Source of the DNA: Thermocatellispora tengchongensis
GTDB lineage: Bacteria; Actinomycetota; Actinomycetes; Streptosporangiales; Streptosporangiaceae
DNA length: 64,000 nt
Assembly: GCF_014202315.1 (NCBI RefSeq)
Contig: NZ_JACHGN010000028.1
Location: 94,799 to 158,798 of the forward strand
Reading direction: 5' to 3'
Shown here: piece by piece, positions 10,285-18,525 of the stretch
Numbering within the stretch: position 1 is the stretch's first letter
How the letters are laid out: every line of letters begins with the position of its first letter
Program-made: the position numbers and the translations under genes
The notes under the pieces: generated by a model
Database searches by the model: none
What the model saw: only the letters and a program-made list of their open reading frames with translations
What the model was told of the DNA's origin: nothing

Positions 10285-11337
10285 ATGAACGTGGAGCGGG
10301 TGCGGGAGTTCGCCGGGGAGCTGGGCCGCAAGCGGGCGGCGACGGGCGCGGTCCTGCTCAGCTACCTGGGCGACCGGCTCGGGATCTGGCGGGCCATGGC
10401 CGGGGCGGGCCCGCTCGGCAGCGCGGAGCTGGCCGAGCGCACCGGGCTGGCGGAGCGGTACCTGCGCGAGTGGCTGGCGGCGCAGACCGTCGCCGGGCAC
10501 GTCAGATACCACCCCGATACCGGGCGGTTCGAGCTGCCCGACGAGCACGCCGCCGTCCTGGCCGACGAGACCTCGCCGGCCTTCCAGGGCGGCGCGCTGG
10601 AGTGCGCGGCGGCGTTCTGGTTCTCGGCCGACCGCGTGGCCGGCGCCTTCCGCACCGGCGCGGGGGTCGGCTGGCACGAGCACGACCCGCGCCTGCACAC
10701 CGGTGTCGCCCGGTTCTTCGAGCCGCTGTACCGGATGTCGGTGGTGGACCAGTGGCTGCCCGCCCTGGACGGCGTGGCCGACCGGCTGCGCGCCGGGGCG
10801 CACGTGCTGGACGTGGGCTGCGGGCACGGCACCTCCACCATCCTGATGGCCACGGCGTTCCCGGGCTCGCACTTCCTGGGCGTGGACTACCACGAGGAGT
10901 CGGTGCTGGCCGCCCGCGCCGCCGCGGTCAAGGCGGGGGTGGAGGACCGGGTGGAGTTCCTGGTCGCCGGCTCCGAGTCCTACCCGGCGGGCTCGTGGGA
11001 CCTGATCTGCTTCTTCGACGCCCTGCACGACCTGGGCGCCCCGGTGGAGGCGGCGGTGCGGGCCAGGTCGTCCCTGACGCCCGGCGGCACCCTGATGGTG
11101 GTCGAGCCGTTCTCGCGCGACCGGCTGGAGGACAGCGTCGGCGACCCGGTCGCGCTCGGGTACTACACCGCCTCCACCATGGCGTGCGTGCCGAACTCGG
11201 TCGCGCAGCACGGCGCCGCCCTGGGGGCGCAGGCCGGGCCGGAACGGCTGCACGCGGTGCTCCGCGAGGCCGGGTTCGGCAGGGTCAGGACCGCGCTGGA
11301 GACCCCGTACAACCTGGTGCTGGAGGCGCGGGCCTGA
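10285..11337 (+). CDS. Class I SAM-dependent methyltransferase with N-terminal helix-turn-helix
   Basis: In this 350-aa protein the first 90 residues form a winged-helix, dimerisation-like domain (ELAERTGLAERYLREWLAA). The Rossmann methyltransferase core follows, with SAM motif I at VLDVGCGHGTST and motif II near FLGVDYHEE. This matches the Rv2258c-like family, which is widespread in actinobacteria and lacks an agreed substrate. GAAGGAGG precedes ATG 10285 at good spacing. It stands alone, with no pathway neighbours. Confidence 0.85.
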   Translation: MNVERVREFAGELGRKRAATGAVLLSYLGDRLGIWRAMAGAGPLGSAELAERTGLAERYLREWLAAQTVAGHVRYHPDTGRFELPDEHAAVLADETSPAFQGGALECAAAFWFSADRVAGAFRTGAGVGWHEHDPRLHTGVARFFEPLYRMSVVDQWLPALDGVADRLRAGAHVLDVGCGHGTSTILMATAFPGSHFLGVDYHEESVLAARAAAVKAGVEDRVEFLVAGSESYPAGSWDLICFFDALHDLGAPVEAAVRARSSLTPGGTLMVVEPFSRDRLEDSVGDPVALGYYTASTMACVPNSVAQHGAALGAQAGPERLHAVLREAGFGRVRTALETPYNLVLEARA

Positions 11338-11338
11338 G

Positions 11339-11578
11339 GCGTACGGCTGCCCACGGGCCTGGACCGGCGCCGCCGTGCTCGCCGCGCACGACGCCTCCAC
11401 GACCGCGGGCCCGGTCTACGGCGAGGACGTGGCGCGGCTGGACCGGGCCCGCGAGCGCCTACGCGCCACCCTGGGCGAGGACCGCTACACCGCCGCCGTC
11501 CACCACGGCACGGCCCTCGGCGACCACGGCGCCCTCGCCCTGGCCCGCTCCCTGTCCCCCGGCGGCCGGGACTGCTGA
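11339..11578 (+). pseudogene. Remnant of the C-terminus of a large LuxR/TPR-type regulator
   Basis: An open frame overlaps nothing and has no convincing start. Its translation (…RLDRARERLRATLGEDRYTA… then GTALGDHGALALARSL) follows the pattern at the extreme C-terminus of actinobacterial ATPase-TPR or LuxR-type regulators (an L-x-x-ALGE-x-x-Y/F-x-x-A…G-x-x-L-x-x-x-x-A-x-x-x-A pattern). The rest of such a gene is absent upstream, where the methyltransferase lies. It is probably a decayed tail; a short orphan gene starting with GTG at 11375 is the alternative. Confidence 0.4.
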
Positions 11579-11597
11579 CGACGGGCGCGACCGGGGC

Positions 11598-12194
11598 TCA
11601 GCTCGCGGCCTTCTTCGGCCTGGCCCGTACGTGGATGCGCTCGCCCTGCGGCCCGAACAGGACGAGGAACTCCACCGGCTGGTCGCCCGCGTTGCCGAAG
11701 CCGTGCGGCACCCGGGTGTCGAACTCGGCCGCCTCGCCCGGCACGAGCACCAGGTCGTGCTCGCCCAGGGCCAGGCGCAGCTTCCCCGACAGCACGTACA
11801 GCCACTCGTAGCCCTCGTGGGTGGCCTGCCGCGGCCTGCGGCCCTGCCCGTCGCCCACCGGGAGGATGTGCTTGTACGCCAGCAGCCCGCCCAGATGCCG
11901 GGTCAGCGGCACGTACGTCCGGCCGTCGCGGGTGATCGGCCGCGGCGTGATCCGCGGATCGCCGGTGTCGGGCGCGCCGACCAGCTCGTCCAGCGGCACC
12001 GCGTACGCCTTGGCCAGGGGGAGCAGCAGCTCCAGCGTCGGCTTGCGCTGCCCCGACTCCAGCCGCGAGAGCGTGCTGACCGAGATCCCGGTCTTCTCGC
12101 TCAACGCCGCCAGCGTGGTGCCCCGCGCCCGCCGCAACTCCCGCAGCCGCGGCCCCACCGCGGTCAGCACGTGTTCCAACTCGTCGTCGGCCAT
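11598..12194 (-). CDS. XRE-family transcriptional regulator with cupin domain
   Basis: This 198-aa protein has an N-terminal XRE helix-turn-helix (LAALSEKTGISVSTLSRLESGQRKP) and a C-terminal cupin_2 barrel that probably binds a small ligand (HEGYEWLYVLSGKLRL, PHGFGN). ATG at 12194 was chosen: longer in-frame reading would need a TTG at 12230. That TTG is better read as part of a TTGACA promoter element, which would give a nearly leaderless mRNA. A perfect palindrome immediately upstream is a candidate autoregulatory operator. It lies head-to-tail downstream of the amidohydrolase gene, so it may regulate the neighbouring catabolic genes. Confidence 0.88.
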   Translation of the reverse strand: MADDELEHVLTAVGPRLRELRRARGTTLAALSEKTGISVSTLSRLESGQRKPTLELLLPLAKAYAVPLDELVGAPDTGDPRITPRPITRDGRTYVPLTRHLGGLLAYKHILPVGDGQGRRPRQATHEGYEWLYVLSGKLRLALGEHDLVLVPGEAAEFDTRVPHGFGNAGDQPVEFLVLFGPQGERIHVRARPKKAAS

Positions 12195-12202
12195 GCCTCC
12201 AT

Positions 12203-12217
12203 TTGCCGTCACGGCAA
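12203..12217. promoter_or_regulatory. Candidate XRE operator palindrome
   Basis: TTGCCGT-C-ACGGCAA is a perfect 15-bp palindrome 8 bp upstream of the XRE-cupin start. On the minus strand it falls between a TTGACA element (12230-12225) and the position expected for a -10 box, where a bound repressor would block polymerase. Confidence 0.5.
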
Positions 12218-12248
12218 GCCGTTTTGTCAAACCGGGAAGCAGCGGGCG

Positions 12249-13265
12249 TCAGGGTCCGAGCGCGGCGGGAGGGTCGATGCCGAGGTAGCGGTAGGCGTTG
12301 TGCCAGGTGATGTCGGCCAGGACGGGGGCGGGGAGGCCGAGGGAGCGCAGGGTGCGGTCGGCCGGGTGCTCGCGCTCCATGGCGGGGAAGTCGGAGCCGA
12401 CCAGGAGGCGGTCGTGGCCGAGCAGGTCGATGAGGAAGCGCAGGGCGCGCCGGTCGAAGACCATCGAGTCGTAGTAGAAGCGGCGGGCGTACTCCAGCGG
12501 CGACGGGCCGTCGTGCCAGGCGAGGGCGCGGTCGGGGATCGGGGGCTCCTCGTTCCAGGTGCCGGACCAGAAGTACTGGGCGCGGGGGACGATGAGCGGG
12601 AAGCCGCCGGCCGCGTGGCTGAAGGAGACGCGCAGGCCGGGGCACTTGGCGGCGGTGCCGCCGGTGATCAGGGAGGCGGCGGCGATGGTGCCCTCCAGGC
12701 CGACGACGTAGGTGCCCGTGGCCGCGCGGGGCAGGCGGCCGGTCGGGGCGGGGAGGGCGTGCACGAAGATCGGCATGTTCAGGCGTTCGGCCTCGGCGAA
12801 GAACGGCAGGAAACGCTCCTCGCCGATGGAGGCGCCCAGGATGTTGGAGGCGATCTCCACGCCGATCAGTCCCATCTCGCGCATCGCCTTCAGTTCGGCG
12901 GTCGCGGCGTCCGGGTCCTGCATCGGCACCAGGCCGAAGCCGATGAGCCGGTCGGGCGCGGTGGCGCACAGCGTCGCGGTGAAGTCGTTGACGTGCCGGG
13001 CCAGCGACAGCCCGTCGGCGGGCGGCAAGTCGTAGCGCAGCAGTGGCGGCATGGGCGTGAGCACCTCGGCGGTGACGCCGGAGGCGTCCATGGCCTCGAC
13101 GCGGCGCTCGGCGTCGAAGAAGACCTCCCGGGCGCGGAAGCGCGTGTTGCCGAACAACAGCAGGCGGGCGGTGTCGCCGTCGATCGGCTCCATGCGCGGG
13201 AAGCACGCGGGGGAGCCGGCCGGGTAGTCGCGGGGCAGCAGGTGGGCGTGGGCGTCGACCAGCAT
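12249..13265 (-). CDS. ACMSD-like amidohydrolase family protein
   Basis: This 338-aa TIM-barrel metal hydrolase/decarboxylase belongs to the amidohydrolase_2 family (2-amino-3-carboxymuconate semialdehyde decarboxylase and gamma-resorcylate decarboxylase relatives). The metal-binding HxH appears at the N-terminus (VDAHAHLL). Further ligand motifs are SFSHAAGGFP (His after strand 6) and LLVGSDFPAM (Asp after strand 8). Substrates in this family are usually carboxylated aromatic ring-cleavage products. It lies 18 bp downstream of the alcohol dehydrogenase gene, in the same direction, probably in one operon. Confidence 0.87.
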   Translation of the reverse strand: MLVDAHAHLLPRDYPAGSPACFPRMEPIDGDTARLLLFGNTRFRAREVFFDAERRVEAMDASGVTAEVLTPMPPLLRYDLPPADGLSLARHVNDFTATLCATAPDRLIGFGLVPMQDPDAATAELKAMREMGLIGVEIASNILGASIGEERFLPFFAEAERLNMPIFVHALPAPTGRLPRAATGTYVVGLEGTIAAASLITGGTAAKCPGLRVSFSHAAGGFPLIVPRAQYFWSGTWNEEPPIPDRALAWHDGPSPLEYARRFYYDSMVFDRRALRFLIDLLGHDRLLVGSDFPAMEREHPADRTLRSLGLPAPVLADITWHNAYRYLGIDPPAALGP

Positions 13266-13283
13266 GTCGGACCTCGGGAGACC

Positions 13284-14399
13284 TCAGGCGTGGGGGTGGA
13301 CGGAGATGTGCACGGCGGCCTCGCCCGGCACCTCGCCGCCGAGGGTTTCGATGGCGAGGGCGGTGTCGTCCAGCCCGAAGGAATGGGTGTGCATCTTCTC
13401 CAGGGGGTAGCGGCGCGACTCGATGATGCCGATCGCCTCGGCGTACGCGCGGGCGTCCACGCCGAACGCGCCCACCACCGTCAGCGCCCGGTTGATGATC
13501 AGGTCGGTGCGCAGTGGTATCTCGCGGTGACCCTTGAGCCCGGCCAGCACCACCCGGCCGCCGTGCCGGGCGGCGAGCAGGGCGTCGGTGACCGGCGCGG
13601 CGGCCGTCGGGGTCAGCTCCAGCACGACATCGGCCAGCTCGCCGGAGGTGATCTCGCGGACCCGCTCGACCGTGTCGGCGGCGTGCTCGCCGTCCACGAC
13701 GATGGTGTGGCCGGCGCCGAACTCGCGGGCCAGGGCGAGCTTGTGCGCGTCCGCCTCCAGGCCGGTGACGATGATCGTCCCCGCGCCGGCCGCCCGTGCC
13801 GCGATGACCGCGGCCAGGCCGCGCTGCCCGGCGCCCAGGATCAGCACGGTGTCGCCGAGCCGTACGCCGCCCAGGTGGCAGGCCCAGCGCACGCCCGCGC
13901 CCAGCGGGTTGAACATCGCGGCGACCTCGGCCGGCAGGGTGGGGTCGATGGGGTGCAGGATCGAGCCCGGGGACAGGTACATGTACTCCGCGAAGCCGCC
14001 CCACACCGCCGGCTCCGTGTCGGTCGGCGTCACCCCGTGGCCGTACTTCCGGTTGGGGCAGGACTGGTAGCGGCCGGTCAGGCACCTGTGGCAGGAGCGG
14101 CACGGGACGACGACCTCCACGGCCACCCGGTCGCCCGGCTTGACGCCCCACCGGGCCGCGGCCCGCTCGCCGACCTCCTCGATGACGCCCATGGGCTCGT
14201 GGCCGGGCACGAACGGTCTGGGGTTCTCCCGCGCCATCGAGCCCAGACGCCCCTTGTAGATCTCGACGTCGCTGCCGCAGACGCCGTTGGCCTCGACGCG
14301 CAGCAGGCCGTCGTCCGGGCCTGTCTTCGGCCGGGGGAACTCGCGCACCTCGATCGTGCGGGGGGCGACCTGCACGGCCGCACGTACCGTGTCTGCCAT
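13284..14399 (-). CDS. Zinc-dependent medium-chain alcohol dehydrogenase
   Basis: This 371-aa MDR enzyme oxidises an alcohol with NAD(P). The catalytic zinc ligands lie in NGVCGSDVEIYKG and in PGHEPMGVIEEVG. The structural-zinc loop has four cysteines (CRSCHRCLTGRYQSC). The Rossmann motif is LILGAGQRGLAAV. It resembles the threonine/sorbitol dehydrogenase branch. ATG at 14399 was chosen because the protein starts there with a normal MDR N-terminus; the longer frame to 14615 adds non-homologous sequence. It is divergent from the CoA-ligase gene and upstream of the amidohydrolase gene. Confidence 0.9.
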   Translation of the reverse strand: MADTVRAAVQVAPRTIEVREFPRPKTGPDDGLLRVEANGVCGSDVEIYKGRLGSMARENPRPFVPGHEPMGVIEEVGERAAARWGVKPGDRVAVEVVVPCRSCHRCLTGRYQSCPNRKYGHGVTPTDTEPAVWGGFAEYMYLSPGSILHPIDPTLPAEVAAMFNPLGAGVRWACHLGGVRLGDTVLILGAGQRGLAAVIAARAAGAGTIIVTGLEADAHKLALAREFGAGHTIVVDGEHAADTVERVREITSGELADVVLELTPTAAAPVTDALLAARHGGRVVLAGLKGHREIPLRTDLIINRALTVVGAFGVDARAYAEAIGIIESRRYPLEKMHTHSFGLDDTALAIETLGGEVPGEAAVHISVHPHA

Positions 14400-14503
14400 G
14401 GAAGGCGGGCCTCTCTCCTGGTGACCGGCCGCTGAATTCCGCGCCGATCCGCCTCTCGCTTCGCTGTCAGAATGTCGGCGGGGCCGGGCGAAAGCGACGC
14501 GGA

Positions 14504-14571
14504 TTTCACGTCGCGGAAACCCGGATCGCGACCCCGCCTGCCCGCGCGTAATTGGTTTCCGTGACGCGAAA
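14504..14571. promoter_or_regulatory. Divergent promoter region with paired 18-bp inverted repeat
   Basis: The 335-bp gap between the ADH and CoA-ligase genes contains TTTCACGTCGCGGAAACC (14504-14521) and GGTTTCCGTGACGCGAAA (14554-14571). These are inverted copies matching at 16 of 18 positions, and each is a TTTC…GAAA palindrome. They resemble the site 17819-17835 upstream of the IclR gene and may be operators for that regulator. No gene is seen in this gap. Confidence 0.5.
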
Positions 14572-14734
14572 GACGTCTCGATCGCCGGGCCGCCCGCTGG
14601 GCATAGTGAGATCACCGCTGGTAGCCGCCGTTTGCGCGCGGGCGTACGAGGCCCGTGTCGCGTGCACGGCCGCCGGGATGTGCCATTCCGGCGGCGTTCG
14701 CGGCGTCATCATCCATCGCCCGGAAGGACGATAC

Positions 14735-16024
14735 GTGATCACACCCGGATTCGTCGCGGCTGAGGACCGGGACGCCGTCACCGCGATGCTCCGCGCACAG
14801 CTCGCCGGGCTGCCCGCGCGCTCTCCGTTCTACGCCGGCCTGTTCGCCGTGCACGGGGTGGATCCGGCGGCGCTGGTGTCCCTGGACGACATGCGCAAGC
14901 TGCCCTTCACCGACAAGCAGATGCTGCGCGACTCCCAGGCGGCCGCGCCGCCGCTCGGCCTGCACGCGGGGGTGGACATGGCCGAGGTGATCCGCGTGCA
15001 CGCCTCGACCGGCACCACCGGCAAACCGAGCTGGGTGGGCGTCACCCGGCGCGACGCCGAGGCGTGGACCGAGATGGTGGCCAGGGCCTTCATGACCATG
15101 GGCGCGCGGCGCGAGGACGTGGTGCTGCACGGCGCCGGGCTGACGCTGTTCGTGGGCGGGCTGCCGATCCGGGACGCGCTGGAGCGCATCGGCTGCACCA
15201 TGATCCCGATCGGCACCGGGGCGTCGGAGAAGGCGGTGCAGGCGCTGGACTCGCTGGGCGTCACCGCGCTGCACGCCACGCCCTCGTACGTGCGCTACCT
15301 GGCCGAGTACCTGCGCAGGCTGGGCCGCGATCCCAGGGAGTTCGGCATCAGCAAGATCTTCGTCGGGGGCGAGCCCGGCGGGGGAGAGCCCGCGTTCCGC
15401 CGGCACATCGAGCAGGAGTGGGGCGCGCGGGTCACCGAGGGGCTGGGCAACGCCGACATGGCGCCGGTGCTGTTCGCCGAGCCGCCGGGCGCGGGCGGCA
15501 TGCGCTTCACGGGCGGCCGGCACGTGCTGGTGGAGCTGATCGACCCGGACGGCGGCGAGCCGGTCGATCCCGAGCCGGGCGTGTCCGGCGAGCTGGTGTA
15601 CACCTCGGTGGACCGCGAGTGCTGCCCCCTAATCCGGTTCCGCACCCGGGACCGGGTGCTGGTCACCGGGCTGGCCGAGGACGGCGCGCCGCTCATCCGG
15701 TGCGTGGGCCGCACCGACGACATGCTGATCGTGCTGGGGGTGAACGTGTTCCCCACCGCGGTGCGCGATCTGGTGCAGACCCTGCATCCGCGCACCAACG
15801 GCGTGGTGCAGATCGTCCTGCCGAGCCCCGGCCCGCGGGTGGAGCCGCCGCTGCGGGTGGAGGTCGAGTACGGCGAGGAGCCCGGCGACCGGGAGCGGCT
15901 GCGGCACGAGATCGAGGATCTGATCCGAAGCCGGCTGACGGTCCGGGCCGCGGTCACCCTGGTCCCGCCCGGCTCGATCGAGCGTACGGAGATGAAGTCC
16001 CGGCTGACCCGGGTCTCCGGCTGA
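14735..16024 (+). CDS. Phenylacetate-CoA ligase-like AMP-forming enzyme (PaaK family)
   Basis: This 429-aa adenylate-forming enzyme, of typical PaaK length, activates an aromatic or related carboxylic acid to its CoA thioester. The phosphate-binding loop is HASTGTTGKPSWVG. The motif RTDDMLIVLGVNVFP marks the hinge and start of the C-terminal lid domain. The N-terminal PaaK-like segment SPFYAGLF is present. GTG at 14735 has GGAAGGA at good spacing; the in-frame ATG at 14552 lies within the divergent promoter repeats and is unlikely. It is followed 22 bp later by the SDR gene. Confidence 0.85.
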   Translation: MITPGFVAAEDRDAVTAMLRAQLAGLPARSPFYAGLFAVHGVDPAALVSLDDMRKLPFTDKQMLRDSQAAAPPLGLHAGVDMAEVIRVHASTGTTGKPSWVGVTRRDAEAWTEMVARAFMTMGARREDVVLHGAGLTLFVGGLPIRDALERIGCTMIPIGTGASEKAVQALDSLGVTALHATPSYVRYLAEYLRRLGRDPREFGISKIFVGGEPGGGEPAFRRHIEQEWGARVTEGLGNADMAPVLFAEPPGAGGMRFTGGRHVLVELIDPDGGEPVDPEPGVSGELVYTSVDRECCPLIRFRTRDRVLVTGLAEDGAPLIRCVGRTDDMLIVLGVNVFPTAVRDLVQTLHPRTNGVVQIVLPSPGPRVEPPLRVEVEYGEEPGDRERLRHEIEDLIRSRLTVRAAVTLVPPGSIERTEMKSRLTRVSG

Positions 16025-16046
16025 CACCCCACGATAGGAGCAGGCA

Positions 16047-16886
16047 ATGCCCGACGACCCGATGATCGATCCCTTCGCCGACGCGGGCCCGCTGTGGATG
16101 GCCGGGCGCACCGTGCTCGTCACCGGGGGCGGACAGAGCACCGCGTACCCCGGTGTCGGCTATGCCATCTGCAAGGTGGTGGCCTCGCACGGCGGCCGGG
16201 TCGCCGTGCTCGACCGCGACGCGGAGGCCGCCGAGCGTACCGTCAAGCTGATCGAGCGGGACGGCGGCGAGGCGATCTCCGTGATCGCCGACGTGACCTC
16301 CGACCGGGCCTGCGCCGACGCCGTCGCCGAGACGGTGGACCGCCTGGGCGCACTGGACGGGCTGGTCAACAACGTCGCGGCCGGCGACCGGAGCGGGCTG
16401 TTCGACACGACCCCGGAACACTACGACCGGCTGATGACCGTCAACCTCAAGTCGGCGTGGTCGATCACCCGGCACGCCGCCCCGGTGCTGCCGCGCGGCG
16501 GCTCGATCGTGAACATCTCCTCGGTCGGGGTGCGCAGGCGCGGGCCGGGCCTGATCTACTGCGTGGCCAAGGCCGGGCTGGAGAACCTGACCGAGGGCGC
16601 GGCGACCACGCTCGGCCCGCAGGGCATCCGGGTGAACTGCATCGAGGTCGGCGCGATCTGGGGTGCGTTCGCCGCGCGGGGCTCCATGCCGGAGTCGATG
16701 CGGGAGCAGCGCCGCGAGGGCACCTCGCTGAAGACCGAGGGCACCTCATGGGACATCGCCCACACGGCGCTGTTCCTGCTCAGCGACCGCGCCCGCTGGG
16801 TGTCGGGGCAGATCCTCGCCGTGGACGGCGGCCCGCCGCACCGGTTCCCGGTGCAGCCGGTCACCTCGGTCCCGATGGGCGAGTAG
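16047..16886 (+). CDS. SDR family NAD(P)-dependent oxidoreductase
   Basis: This 279-aa classical short-chain dehydrogenase has the cofactor motif TGGGQSTAYPGVGYA (a variant TGxxxGxG with an insertion), the NNVA motif, the Ser of VNISSVG and the catalytic Tyr/Lys of YCVAK. The tail motif VSGQILAVDGG is present. AGGAGCAGGCA precedes ATG 16047. It is co-transcribed with the CoA-ligase gene. Its 3' end overlaps the convergent IclR gene by 26 bp. The substrate is probably an intermediate of the same unidentified catabolic route. Confidence 0.9.
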   Translation: MPDDPMIDPFADAGPLWMAGRTVLVTGGGQSTAYPGVGYAICKVVASHGGRVAVLDRDAEAAERTVKLIERDGGEAISVIADVTSDRACADAVAETVDRLGALDGLVNNVAAGDRSGLFDTTPEHYDRLMTVNLKSAWSITRHAAPVLPRGGSIVNISSVGVRRRGPGLIYCVAKAGLENLTEGAATTLGPQGIRVNCIEVGAIWGAFAARGSMPESMREQRREGTSLKTEGTSWDIAHTALFLLSDRARWVSGQILAVDGGPPHRFPVQPVTSVPMGE

Positions 16887-17712
16887 CCAGGCCGGCCCGC
16901 GCCCGCCACCGCAGCGGCGGGCGCGCCGTCCCGCCCTCGGCCGACGGGGCGCCGAGGGCGCGGGAGATGCTGCGGGAGGCCGCGGCCAGCGCCGGCACCA
17001 GGGAGTGCGGGGAGGTCGATCCGCTCGGCACGGTGATGCCGACCGCGGCCACGACCCGGTTGTGCGGGCCGCGGATCGGCACCGCGACGGCCATCGCGCC
17101 GAGGGTGAGCTGGCCCTCCACGATGGCGACCCCCGACTTGCGCACCCCGGCCAGGAAGTGCCGCAGCGCGTCGGGGTCGGTGAGCGTGTTGGCGGTGTAC
17201 CGGCGCAGCTTGGACGCCAGCACCTCCTCCTGGAACTCCTGGGCGGAGTGGGCCAGCAGCACCAGGCCGGTGCCGGTCGCGTGCATGGGCCAGCGCCCGC
17301 CGAGCCTGCTCGGCACCGGGACGGTGTCGCGGGCGCGCAGCGACTCGACGTAGATGACGTCGTGGCCTTCGGGGACCCCGAGGTGGATGTTGCCCCGTGT
17401 GGCGTGCTGCAGATCGTGCAGGAACGGCAGCGCGATCTCGCGGAGCTGGCCGCCCTGGGGGGCCAGGGTGCCGAGTTCGAGGATGCGCAGGCCGATGCTG
17501 TACTTGCCGTCGCTGTGCCGGGACAGCGCGCCCCAGCAGCGCAGCTCGTTGATGAGCCGGTGGGTGGTGCTGAGCGTGAGGCCGGACCTGCGGCTGATCT
17601 CGCTCAGGGACAGCGCCATGTTCTCGGTGTCGAAGACGCCGAGGATCGCGAGCAGACGCTGGGCCGATGTCGGGCGATCGGGTTGCGGAGACTTGGGCGC
17701 CAGGACAGTCAT
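16861..17712 (-). CDS. IclR-family transcriptional regulator
   Basis: In this 283-aa regulator, an N-terminal winged helix (LSEISRRSGLTLSTTHRLINEL) is followed by the IclR effector-binding domain (VIYVESLRA, GRWPMHATGTGLVLLA, VAAVGITVPSG). It probably senses an acid metabolite and controls the surrounding catabolic genes. ATG at 17712 follows AGGTGA; the in-frame ATG at 17775 would place 21 atypical residues in front. It is divergent from the UGSC gene, with palindromes in the shared promoter region. Confidence 0.92.
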   Translation of the reverse strand: MTVLAPKSPQPDRPTSAQRLLAILGVFDTENMALSLSEISRRSGLTLSTTHRLINELRCWGALSRHSDGKYSIGLRILELGTLAPQGGQLREIALPFLHDLQHATRGNIHLGVPEGHDVIYVESLRARDTVPVPSRLGGRWPMHATGTGLVLLAHSAQEFQEEVLASKLRRYTANTLTDPDALRHFLAGVRKSGVAIVEGQLTLGAMAVAVPIRGPHNRVVAAVGITVPSGSTSPHSLVPALAAASRSISRALGAPSAEGGTARPPLRWRARAGLATRPSGPR

Positions 17713-17818
17713 CGACTCACCTGCCTGCACGTATTTCTCGACCTGAGTTACGCATGCGTTAACCAGGCTACACAAACGGACAGTCTCCCGGTAGCGGCAG
17801 AATTCGCGGGAAAAAATG

Positions 17819-17835
17819 ATTCCGCTATGCGGAAT
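17819..17835. promoter_or_regulatory. Candidate IclR operator palindrome
   Basis: ATTCCGC-TAT-GCGGAAT is a perfect 7+7 bp inverted repeat in the 273-bp region between the divergent IclR and UGSC genes. A second, 10-bp palindrome ACGCATGCGT lies at 17750-17759, nearer the IclR start. Both are placed where autoregulation and control of the UGSC operon would be expected. No gene is seen in this gap. Confidence 0.5.
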
Positions 17836-17985
17836 TCGCCTTTCTCCGCCGAGGCCGGCGAGGTAGAGGGGCCATTTCGGAGAAGTTCTTCCGTGTCATG
17901 AAAGCGGTGATTCCGCCGCGGGCGCCGCGGATTTACATTGCGTGAGCGGCACGATCACGAGTGATGAGAGAAGGTGCGTGCAGGG

Positions 17986-18525
17986 ATGTTCGACCGCATC
18001 CTCGACCCGACCGGGCTGTCGGCGCGGCCGACCGGCGCGGCGGTCGCCGCGAGACGGGTGCCCAGCCTGAAGGGCGCTCGCGTCGGCCTGCTGAACAACA
18101 CCAAGCAGAACGCCGCCCAGTTGCTCGCCGAGATCGGCAAGCGGCTCACGGAGCGGTACGGCGCGGTGGTGACGATCCAGCGCACCAAGGGGCATGTCGC
18201 GCTCCCCGTGGAGGAGCCCCTGCTGAAGGAGATCGCCGCGGTCAGCGACGTGGTGGTCACCGGCGTCGGCGACTGCGGCTCGTGCAGCGCCTCGGCAGCG
18301 GCCGACGGCATCCTGTTCGAGCGTGCGGGCATCCCGGCCGCGGTGATCTGCAGCGACGCCTTCGAGGTGACGGCGCGGGCGATGGCCGAGGTACACGGCG
18401 ACCCGGACTTCGAGATCCTGCTGACCCCGCACCCGGTGGCGGTGCTCGACCCGGCGCAGGTCGCCGCGCGCGCCGCCGAACTGGCCGCCGACGTGGCGGC
18501 CCGGGTGAGCGAGGCCGGGCGATGA
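17986..18525 (+). CDS. UGSC family protein (cysteine form)
   Basis: This 179-aa protein belongs to the UGSC family, named for a Sec-Gly-Ser-Cys motif. Here the motif is C97-G-S-C100 within TGVGDCGSCSASA, so cysteine replaces selenocysteine. No reaction is established for the family; the CxxC-like pair suggests redox or metal chemistry. ATG at 17986 is preceded by GAGAAGG; GTG at 17974 is possible. The stop overlaps the next start (ATGA), so both proteins are probably made in equal amount and may act together. The gene diverges from the IclR regulator gene. Confidence 0.82.
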   Translation: MFDRILDPTGLSARPTGAAVAARRVPSLKGARVGLLNNTKQNAAQLLAEIGKRLTERYGAVVTIQRTKGHVALPVEEPLLKEIAAVSDVVVTGVGDCGSCSASAAADGILFERAGIPAAVICSDAFEVTARAMAEVHGDPDFEILLTPHPVAVLDPAQVAARAAELAADVAARVSEAGR

